Assembly (NCBI RefSeq): GCF_000003605.2
Contig: NW_003148771.1
Location: 47,946-75,598, forward strand
DNA: 27,653 nt
Direction: 5' to 3'
DNA from: Saccoglossus kowalevskii
Lineage: Eukaryota > Hemichordata > Enteropneusta > Harrimaniidae
The position numbers and the translations under genes were made by a program. Below the pieces are notes generated by a model. The model did no database searches and was not told the origin of the DNA. It worked only from the letters and a program-made list of their open reading frames with translations. How positions within the stretch are numbered: position 1 is the first letter of the stretch; every line of letters starts with the position of its first letter. Below, piece after piece: positions 19,037 through 27,653 of this stretch.

Positions 19037-20724
19037 ATGAGCAGTGGTTGCAAGACTAATCTCCAGAAGAGCTATTATCACAGGGCATCAGCTCAGCCTT
19101 TCCTTGGAAAGACCTTCCACGAACTACAAGATGAGGCCACAAGACAATTTCCAGATAGAGATGCACTCGTGTTCTGTGATAGCGGCGTGAGAATATCATT
19201 TAAACAATTTTCAGATGATACCAATCACCTTGCAAGTGATTTAGTGAAGATTGGTCTGAAATCTGGTGAGCGAGTTTGTCTCTGGATGGGTGATGGATAC
19301 GAGTGGATACTGTTGAATTCAGCTGCTATTAGAGCTGGACTAATTGCACTTGAATTGGCAGAATTACAATCATCCGATCATTTGACATACATACTGAATA
19401 AAACAGAATGTGCAGCTATGTTTGTTGGCTTAAGCCAACATGATCAATATGAAAAATTAAAACAAGTTTCTCCCGATATAGAATCTGACACACCAACATT
19501 ATCTCGTGTACCATCATTGCGTTACATCATAACATTCGACGATGACTGTCCTCTCATTGGATGTAGCATCGTAATGCACGAGGGCAAACTTCGAGGTCGT
19601 GGCGGACTAGAAGAATATCAGGTAATTAAGGATTTGAAGAGCAAAGTTAGTGCAGATGATCCTTGTATGATAACCTTTACGTCTGGCAGCACTGGACACC
19701 CCAAACCCGTGGTTCGCTCACAAAGAAGCACCTTGGAAAATATATATGCCTCTAAGTGTGATGCTACAGCTGATGAACACAGTGTTATAAAAGTTCTGAA
19801 GTTAGGGTCCTTTGTGTCATCATGTGGCTTATACCAAGCTATGCTTCTAACCTGGGGTGCTACTCTGGTTTCACCAAGACCGACAGAAGATTTCACTGGT
19901 GCACTGGAAGCTATCGAAAGTGAACGATGTAATTTCGTACAGTTGTTTCCTCAACATTTATCACAAGCTGTCAATCAACAAAATATCAAGAGTTTTGATG
20001 TGTCATCGTTGCAGCGATGTTGGTGTACTGGAAATGTCTTCCCACAAGGCATTGTTCTGAATGCTGTAAAATTACTATGCACTAATGCAGTTGTCGTTTA
20101 TGGAACAAGAGAACTATCTATATCGGCATCGGGGACGTATCATATACATTAGAAGATAGAATTCGTAGGACAACACGAGTATTTCGACATTGTGAATTGA
20201 AAATTACAGACACAGATAAACGCATTTTGCATGTTAATACTACAGGTGATATATGGGTGCGTGGGCCTTATCATTTCCAGTGGTATTATGGTGACAAAGA
20301 ACGCACAGAGAATATCAAACATTCAAATGGTTGGTATTATACTGGAGATCTGGGTCAGATGGATGAAAATGGTCGGTTGGTTATATTAGGCAGGTGAGAC
20401 GACATGATTATTAAAGGCTGTTTCAATGTTTTCCCAACACAAATCACAAAGTGTCTTGAAGATCACCCAAAATTGAAATATGTGCATGTAGTTCCTGTTC
20501 CTGATGAGAAATATTTGAATGAAATCTGCCTTTGTCTTGTACTGAAAGAAGGAACTACCTGCACTGCGAATGAAATGAAGACTTTTCTGACAGGGAAAGT
20601 GTCACCATTTTATATGCCACGATATATTCTCTTCTTCGACAAATTTCCATGCGTTGGTTTGGAAGTAAATGGACGAGAAATTGTGAAAGAAGCGATCTTA
20701 CGCCTAGGACTTGACAGTAGCTAA
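19037..20724 (+). pseudogene. Acyl-CoA synthetase-like gene, second copy, broken by a frameshift and a stop
   Basis: A full-length, intronless adenylate-forming enzyme sequence of about 560 codons. The ATP-binding P-loop reads TFTSGSTGHPKP (about residue 213), the YGTRE motif lies near 20098, GWYYTGDLG near 20330 and GR..DDMIIKG near 20390. The first frame ends at 20152 after a frameshift between about 20105 and 20150. The second frame then runs to TGA at 20395-20397, where the usual motif would have an amino acid, and reopens directly in the same frame to the stop at 20722. The C-terminal motif that normally supplies the catalytic Lys reads FPCVGLEVNGREIVKEA, without the Gly-Lys pair. The two lesions make it a pseudogene unless they are sequence errors. 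Its N-terminus is about 83% identical to the left copy. Confidence 0.85.
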
Positions 20725-21984
20725 ACAGTTATATACTAATAACAGTGGTTAAATGCTAATTTATTTTTTATGATTTGTTAGCATTAATTTTGTTTGTTTT
20801 TTGGCAAACACCAAGCTCATTTATTGAAAACAATGTTAGTTTGAACTTTGAACAATGTTAGTTTGAACTCAGATAGTACGCCGGCCGTCGCATAGACCTC
20901 CTGCTGCGCGTCGGGCGATACTCCCGTTGTACTGTCTTCGTGCATACTTTGAGGTATCCTCGTAATAACCTCATATTATTAATTTTAACACTATTAGTTT
21001 ATATTGTCTAATCAATGTTTGTGCTATGATTGTACTAGTACACATGTATGACTGGTATATGAACTCGTACTTGAAAGTGTTTTATTCACATTAAAATGTG
21101 TTTGTATGTATTGTCAAATAATGATGGTAAGCCATAAATTTCAAATTAGAAAACAATTATAGGAAGTACCTACAATAAAACATGTAAAATTAGATAACGT
21201 ACCGATTATTACTTGCACTTCCTACCATTACAGTCTGTTTCCAAAAGAGATGAAAGCATATACAGAAGACGTTGTATTATTGTGTCTTTTATTAATTAGA
21301 ATAGAAATTTAAACCGACTCATTATCCTTTTTTTAATTCTATAGACTGTTTAGTGCATAGTTGTTCACTGCACGTACAATGTTGGTTTTAAACTTATGGT
21401 GAGTACACAATAAACAAGAGTTTGACAATGTTTACTTTAGAATTTACAACTTATTTGTCTTATGGGGCGGAATAACCCCAAGGCTATTTACTTGGTTGTA
21501 TAACAGTGTCATTCAACAAAGAACAACAGACATTTCTTAATTTATTCTAATATCTTTGAACAGTATATCATCTTGCATGGAATTATAGTCACTGCACTGG
21601 GATAGACAGAAAATTCCTACTTGAGCAGATTTCATTGTCCATTTATGGCAATGTCTGTTAGGGATAAAGTGAAAATAAGGTCGTAGATGTTAACATATTG
21701 TCTAAAGAAACTTTCAGATATAAAGAAAGTTCTGCTAAATATGATTTCATCACTGATCTTCATGTAATAATATTAAATATATTTATGCTACTAAACAACA
21801 TTTGAAATATCATTTGATTTACTGACTGCGATGTGATCTACTTGGCTATGCTGTCTGTCAATATGTTTTTGATCTTACCATCCTAATATAATATAAATAA
21901 TATGTGTCATTTACCATTTGATCATCGTTCGACAAATGAAACTGAGAATGTATGTTACACTATATTAGTTAGAATAAATACAAA
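20725..21984. other. Non-coding interval downstream of the synthetase pseudogene
   Basis: AT-rich and without genes. It holds a 23-bp direct repeat pair (20830-20870), a GC-rich island (20877-20945) and a possible polyadenylation signal AATAAA at 21174-21179 for the synthetase copy, about 450 bp past its stop. That signal is weak evidence on its own. Confidence 0.4.
20830..20870 (+). repeat. Two direct copies of ACAATGTTAGTTTGAACT
   Basis: The 18-bp sequence occurs at 20830-20847 and 20853-20870 with no mismatch, immediately before the GC-rich island. Confidence 0.9.
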
Positions 21985-21987
21985 TTA

Positions 21988-22190
21988 ACATTTAAAAAGA
22001 GTTTGAAATAAGATACTCCAAGGACTGTTCATAGATGTACAGGTGAAATAGCTGTGGTAGTCTCTACCTAATACGACTTGTGTGTATTTCAGTGTAGAAT
22101 CTCCCACGGGCTCACTGACGATATGACTGTAATCAACTGTACTCAAATTAGTGATTTCCCTAAAGAGTGAAAACCAGGAACATCTCTTGA
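21988..22190 (-). CDS. Possible orphan immunoglobulin-like exon
   Basis: The minus strand is open for 69 codons and is more protein-like than its surroundings. RCSWFSLFREITNL, then GDSTLKYTQVVLGRDYHSYF and TCTSMN recall an Ig fold: Cys and Trp early, and a Y-x-C-x-x-x-N pattern at the end. Strong flanking splice sites are not evident and no neighbouring exons were found. It could be a relic exon or chance. Confidence 0.3.
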
Positions 22191-22466
22191 CCACGATAGT
22201 ATTAGTATGGCTTATTTTCTATGTTGTTATCTTTGTGTTTTCCATCACTTTAGATTCATTGTTGTATATTTTATTAGACGCATGACATCCTTAGGAAAGG
22301 ATAAAAAGGGTCTTACAGAAAGAAATTTAAAAACAAACTACAATCTAAAAAGAAAAAAAACCTATTCTCAAAATATAAAACAAATTAAAAACAAATATGG
22401 ATAAACAATAAAGATAATTTGCAACCAATGGTGAATACAGAATATAGAATGAACACAAAATGTAAC

Positions 22467-22796
22467 TTAATACACTGATAGTTGTTGCTGTTTTGTTCCA
22501 TAGCTGTTTTTTAAGAAGACAGCTAAGGCTGGTGCTAGAGTATTAGAGTATTGACTATTTTCTTTATCAAAATTTTGAACTTTATTTTGTGCAGTCAGGA
22601 ATAATTTGTCCCTATGATAACTGTAAGCTGGACATTTCATTACAAAATGTTGCTCATCCTCAATTATATTTTGGCTGCACATATCACATGTTATTTTATC
22701 CAGTGGAACATTATTATGTCTGCCTTTCTCAAATTTAAGGTCATGATTGCTTGTCCTGAATTTTGCAATTAACATTCTAAGACTATGGTTCTGCAT
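22467..22796 (-). pseudogene. C-terminal Cys/His segment of the APE-type LINE
   Basis: Open for 109 codons. ITCDMCSQNIIEDEQHFVMK and CPAYSYHR form a C-x2-C ... H-x4-C pattern found near the C-terminus of LINE ORF2 proteins. It is separated from the reverse transcriptase by frameshifted sequence. Confidence 0.75.
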
Positions 22797-23099
22797 ATTA
22801 ATTAGGTAATTTCCAATTATTAAATCTTGTTTAAAAAGTCTGTATGTTTAGTTTGTTTGTAGCCAAGGTTTGTTTTCTATTATCATTATGCATGTCTAAA
22901 ATTCATTGGTTCTCAAATGATTTGTTTATTTTTTAATGAATAAAGTCTAAATTTTTCTTATTTATTATTTCACTTGAGTTTACAATGGTAACAACATCAA
23001 TATCTTGCATGAGGGTTTCTACACTTATAAACCATTTACTTTTTACATTCTAATAATGTGTTATCAGATTTCGTTACAGTTTTGTAGCCCCTTAGCAGA

Positions 23100-23660
23100 T
23101 TTAGATAAAATGACAACATCAGCTGCATATATAGAAGACAACTTACTTTTAAATTATCAAGAACGTGGGCTAAGATTCCACCCTTGTTTGTCTCCAACTG
23201 TTGATTTAAAACTCCCAGTTAAACCCTCTTTTGTTTTAATTCTGTATCAGTTGTTTTCATACATGTCTTTTATTATATCAAACATTTTACCTGATATGCC
23301 ATTTTTATGAAGTTTGAAATAGAGACCATTATGCCACACACTGTCAAACGCCTTTCTAAAATCTAAAAAGCAAGCAAAGATTTTGTAAGACTTGGAGGTT
23401 GTGATATCTTTTGAATGGCTATTATTATATAGATATTTTTGTACAATTGTTCTTGATATAAAGAGGTTGTCTGTGGTCCTGCAGTTTTTCCTAAAACCGA
23501 ACTTATGCTTTGAAATAATATTTTTGTTATCCAAGTATGCTATTAGCCTAGTGTTCAGGATACTGGTAAATAGTAAGCAGCTAGATACTGCAATCCCTCT
23601 GTAGTTAATTGGAATTGGGAATTGTCTTGGACCCTGACTTGTGAATAGGAACGACTAAGC
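23100..23660 (-). pseudogene. Reverse transcriptase of the APE-type LINE, catalytic box mutated
   Basis: Frames between about 23660 and 23247 carry NYRGIAVSS-like and FGFRKNCRTTDNLF sequence and then CFLDFRKAFDSVWHNGLYFK, the A-box region with its Asp. Near 23118-23129 the catalytic box reads YAADVVILSKS, with Ala where the first Asp of YADD is expected. This alone would abolish activity. Confidence 0.75.
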
Positions 23661-23804
23661 TCGTGTTCCAACTGGCTTGAAAAATACCTGAATTATATAT
23701 GTGATTAAACAATTTATGAAGCACTGCAAGAATGTAGAATTCTCCATATTTAAACATTTCATTACAGAGCTCGTCCCGTTTGGTTTCTCTTTTTTTTCGT
23801 TTTG

Positions 23805-24008
23805 CTAATTTTGGGGGTTATAAGTTTTTTCCGCGACTGATGACAGCAAAGCACTAAATTCTGTAACAACAACATCACAATTGTTTGAATCAATTTTGTT
23901 TATAATGTCGCTAATTTCATTTTCTTTAGCTATTTCAAGAAGTTGCCTAAAATTTAGTTTTGCTTCACTATCCCAGATGTATTTGGCTGGTAATGGTTTC
24001 ATGTCCAT
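23805..24008 (-). pseudogene. Linker segment between endonuclease and reverse transcriptase of the LINE
   Basis: An open stretch of 67 codons including YIWDSEAKLNFRQLLEIAKE, which is typical of the region between endonuclease and reverse transcriptase. It has no catalytic role. Confidence 0.6.
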
Positions 24009-24275
24009 TTTGACTTTGCGTTTTTTTATGTTAATATTTTTACATCAATTTCAAAAGACAGAGACAGTTATATTGGGCAGGTTAGGTTTGAAATACTGAA
24101 CATTTTCAAAAATATAAGTAGATGTGATTGCATAATCAACGGTACTGCACCCCATTGGTGTGCAGCAGATGAATCACCAATGGTGCGCCCATTGAGAATA
24201 ATCAAGTTACTGTCCATGCAAAGCTCAATTAATTGTCTACCAAATTTGTAAGTGCTTATTTTTATCCATGCTACG

Positions 24276-24876
24276 TCGTCCCCTCGAGGTATGGGATCGG
24301 GAAAGTCACTTTAACTTTACAGTCAAATAAGACACACACAACGAAATACGTTTCAGCTCTCGTCTTAGTCGGTCAATCGAGCACTCTATAAGACGCAGCG
24401 CCCTGGGGAAAAATCCCCAAGACTATCGCAAGGCTGACCCAAGACTCTCTTAGACTGCGTCAACACTCGCCCCAAGGCTCTCCAGGACTGCTCTAGACTG
24501 CCCAGGACTGCACCCTCTCTACTCCGTCTATCGTGCTGTGCTCCCCAAGATCAACTCAAACTCTCTTTATTCATTTTCAAAACTCTAACCAATTACAAAA
24601 CAGTAAAAAGACTCTAGGGCGTAACTTTCAATCATAAAGCCAATCACACTAAGCACTGAATACGTCATATCTTTTGATTAATCGTTCACTACATTAATAA
24701 CTATGAAACCAACTGTCAGAATAGCGACGGGTATCTGGTAATTAGTTCCAAATCACTGAGCCAAGTTCCGTCCAAAACTTCAAATAGGCCTAAACGATGA
24801 CAGACATAACACAGCAATTCGCTAATAATCAGCTAATTAAGTCGGTTAACAGATACGCAAAAACAAATTCATGACA
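24276..24876 (-). mobile_element. LTR-like repeat, copy 2 (601 bp), nested in the LINE
   Basis: Near-identical to 15025-15620. It lies between two CTACG copies (24271-24275 and 24877-24881); the match can be read as seven bases, CTACGTC, because the right end of the element shares TC. Removing it restores continuous LINE-like protein similarity on the minus strand (NFRERR.. to ..YKFGRQLIEL). It is therefore a complete insertion unit and most likely a solo LTR. On the minus strand it starts TGTCATGAATTTG and has AATAAAGAGAG near its middle. Confidence 0.8.
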
Positions 24877-24883
24877 CTACGTC

Positions 24884-25390
24884 TTTCTCTAAAGTTGTCA
24901 GCGATATAGTTAAGAGGGGGGGGGAATTTATTATTGTCTTCATTTACTAAATCATTAATTAAGTCAACTCTAGAGTTGAAATCACCTAACAGGATAACAT
25001 CTCCTTTAGCAGAGACATGTGCTATATCCCTCTCAAGCAGTAAGAATTTATCAATTTCATTATTTTTATAAATAGATGAGTTGTCTGGAGGTATATATAT
25101 GCAGCCAATATATAAATCACTGCTACGGTTAAATAGCTTTTTATCAATTTTACACCAGAGAATATCATTCATATTATTTTCTGTATTAATTCTAGTGATG
25201 AAATGTTTAAATTTGTCCTTGAACAAAACAGCAGCCCCACCTCTCCTACATTTTGATGTGTTATTTCCAGACTGTCTATCTTTACGGATTATGTCATAAT
25301 TATTTAAGACAGCTGGGGGAGAAACTTGGGTTATATCACTATTTAACCAGGTCTCCTGAATACAAGTAAAACTAAAGGAGAAATAAAGTT
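24884..25390 (-). pseudogene. Endonuclease domain of the APE-type LINE
   Basis: CIQETWLNSD, then CRRGGAAVLFKDKFKHF, GCIYIPPDNSS and VILLGDFNSRVDLI are the apurinic-endonuclease-like motifs, including the GDFN box. The reading is interrupted by the insertion after NFRERR and resumes beyond it at 24270 with YKFGRQLIELCMDSNLIILN. A G9 run (24916-24924) lies in this part. Confidence 0.8.
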
Positions 25391-25515
25391 AATAAACTCA
25401 TCATCCTTATTTTGAATATCATTTACCTTCTTACTACCTAACTTAAAGTAGGGCAGTGCATCGCTATTATAATTTCTCATACTTTTCAAATCAAATTCAG
25501 GGGACAATAATAGTA

Positions 25516-27653
25516 ATACTATAGCAATTTATGTCGACTGTTTCGGTTACAATTCCTAAACATCAGGAGTAAATACCTAAGATACGGGTAACCATGGACA
25601 ACCAGGAACAATGTGCCTCGGACCATATTACAATATTGCTTAATTAAACAATATTCAATTCAAATAAAATAAAATAAAGTCAAATGAAGATAAGCTACAT
25701 GTTTGACTAATTTAGGAATACTAGTACAAACAAACAACAAATATTGTGTTCATGTAATATTTTAATTCGAGTATGAACCGATCATTTGTCCCATGAATAA
25801 ATCAGTGGGTCTAATGTGATGTTGATATTCCTATTCATGCGACTCCAGCTGTAAAATATATGTTATACCTTTATCTACAGTAGTCGTCTGATCTGAGCAT
25901 TTATAACAAGCGCAAGATATTTACATACACGTAACTCTCACGCCCAGTAGGAAATTACCGAAGGACTTTGAAACATACCCAGACACTTTCCTAAACCCCC
26001 CAGTGACCGTAGTAGACACAATAAAGTTACATACCCGCCCCCGTAACAGTTAATCAAAATACCAGACACAGTGTGCCTTTGATGTGTGGCCTCGAGGGAT
26101 AAAGTGTGGTTGGACTATTCCATTATTGTGTAGGTACAACAATCATTGCCTTGTAGCAATTGGGAAAAATATTATACAAAATTTAACTGGGAATGAATAT
26201 TAACAAGAAATGCTAAATGTAATTCTTTTGATTGGTACTTTGATGAGATGTTGTCAGTGGGTTTATATTAATAATATTAGTGTTGTGAGTGTTGCGTTCT
26301 ATATTCCTCGCATAATGGTACATACAATTGCCAGTTTGCCAGAACACACATCGCCTAATCACCATGGAATATTCTACTTAGGTTTACCTCTATGCCGTCA
26401 TCATATACCAGTTTCAAATATCTTTCAGATCTGAAATGAAATTCGATAAACTCAACGATTTCTCGTTTAGACTTCAGTCGACGACGGCCACTACTCGTCT
26501 AAAGACGAATAATCTCAATATGGGTGTCTTCTTCTACACACTTTGACACAGTAGCAATAATTGTATCGTCAACAATAAGTTCACAATCAGAAATTGCATT
26601 CAAAACTAAACTGTTCACACGAAGGTAATTTAGGTAATTTCATTATAAGTTAGGGGTGTTTTTAAATATTTGTATTAACTAGGTTTATTATTTTCGCGAA
26701 ACGTTCAAAATAGAATTTACTAAATGAACGAGCATATGTATGCGTGAAATAATATAAGTGTCCGATATCCACAATGAATAAAACATGATTGTTTGATACA
26801 TGTTTTACTGGACGCGTACACGTTGTATTAGTTGAACCCATCTGAAACCCTGCTTCGTTGTCACGTACGCGGCTATGTAACTTATTACGTCTACAAGGGT
26901 CACTGGATTGTATAGAAAATTGTCTGGGATGTTGCAAAGTCCCTCGACAATTGCCCATCGGGTGCAGGTGTATTTAAATATCTTGCGTCCGCTGTAAACT
27001 GTTTTAATCCAAAGAGTACACATAATCGACCATCGTTTCGAAATCTTAGGCCTTCAAAATTTTTAAAAACCGCTGTAAGACTCGATTTAATTCCCACCAG
27101 ACATCAGTTCATAAAACAGTTGAATGTTACTTAGATTATTATACTTTCTAACAGGCTCTAAACTAAAGCTGACAAGTTAACCCTACTTTACAAACACATA
27201 GGTATTATTTTGGAGGAGGTTGACCTCGTTATTGTTTCAATATTTGTTGCATTACAAATTTGTCCTAACAATTGGTCTTAATATTCAATGTGCCTTTGCC
27301 TGACATAAGAAACGTTCTGCTAAATAGAATAGCATTGTTGTGAATATGATCTCATAGGGTATCAAAGTCACGTGTCTGATGAAGACCTCAGGTTCTATAC
27401 AGAAAACTATTAGGATTCAGAATGATATATGGCGGTTGCAATATATGAATGAAGAACCTAATAAAGGGTCTATGCAACTTGTCTTGATTATGTTTTGTAG
27501 TATACATCTCAACTGTTTAACTCTTGTATATTATTTTGTGGATTGTTCTTTAGTCAATTGTCCACGTATTGAAAGTTAAATATCAAAATAACTTATAAGC
27601 TGATATTCAAATCAGACCTTGTATCTTGGCGAATATTGTGTCGAGAGATATCT
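25516..27653. other. Non-coding right end
   Basis: No gene or repeat is recognised. Overlapping minus-strand frames at 26662-27097 are CpG-richer than their surroundings and open in all three frames for 65-98 codons, but none matches a family I know and no splice-bounded exon is clear. Confidence 0.4.

Larger units (their letters stand above)
22467..25515 (-). mobile_element. APE-type non-LTR retrotransposon (Jockey/CR1-like) remnant, split by an LTR-like insertion
   Basis: Read on the minus strand, sequence similar to ORF2 of APE-type LINEs runs from about 25515 to 22467. It has an endonuclease (with CIQETWLNSD, about 25375-25350, and LLGDFNSRVDL), a linker, a reverse transcriptase and a C-terminal Cys/His segment. 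Many frameshifts and stops are present. A 601-bp LTR-like repeat interrupts the end of the endonuclease. The 5' ORF1 region is missing. No poly-A tail was identified at the 3' end. Confidence 0.85.

Noticed and set aside
22207..22404. Plus-strand 65-codon frame ending in a Lys/Asn-rich run
   Set aside because: The basic tail comes from an A-rich tract. There is no recognisable domain or conserved start.
26662..27097. Three overlapping minus-strand frames of 65-98 codons
   Set aside because: They are CpG-richer than the flanks but open in all three frames, with no recognised motif or clear splice sites. Not enough to call an exon.
1..27653. CRISPR-like or operon-like structure
   Set aside because: The only regular array (17457-17976) is a plain 52-bp tandem satellite without spacers. 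The splice sites and LINE content show eukaryotic DNA.

Overview
This window looks like nuclear DNA from a marine invertebrate, most likely a mollusc or another lophotrochozoan. It is AT-rich, gene-poor and packed with decayed transposons. Coding pieces are split by GT..AG introns, and there are no operons or ribosome binding sites. The mollusc guess rests on the style of the repeats and on two sequences related to the acyl-CoA synthetases; it is an inference, not a proof.

Layout: 1-405 (minus) is the intact N-terminus of an acyl-CoA synthetase-like gene that runs off the left edge. 406-2519 is non-coding with one probable short solo LTR. 2520-3670 is a non-autonomous DNA transposon with 25-bp perfect terminal inverted repeats. 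3831-4378 (minus) is a two-exon remnant of a Crypton-type tyrosine recombinase. 4935-7300 (plus) is a ruined Ty3/gypsy-like element holding gag, protease-side and integrase pieces but no visible reverse transcriptase. 7651-8576 is a diverged direct duplication. 8740-12282 (minus) is a set of exon-like pieces that together resemble one SWIM/zinc-finger protein gene, damaged by a 430-bp solo LTR and a 0.4-0.5 kb tandem duplication.

12518-15024 is mostly empty. 15025-15620 and 24276-24876 are two copies of a ~600-bp LTR-like repeat. 15868-17430 (minus) is the 3' half of a non-LTR retrotransposon with a restriction-like endonuclease, butting against a ten-copy 52-bp satellite (17457-17976). 19037-20724 (plus) is a second, broken copy of the acyl-CoA synthetase-like gene. 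22467-25515 (minus) is an APE-type LINE remnant, itself split by the second LTR-like copy. The last 2 kb hold nothing I recognise.

The host-gene content is therefore an inverted, head-to-head pair of acyl-CoA synthetase paralogues 18.6 kb apart (one open as far as visible, one a pseudogene), plus a decaying zinc-finger gene between them. The rest is layered mobile DNA whose nesting gives relative ages. I see no new defence or biosynthetic system. The items most worth following up are the hidden SWIM-like gene, the Crypton remnant, the RT-less gypsy element and the exact-period satellite.
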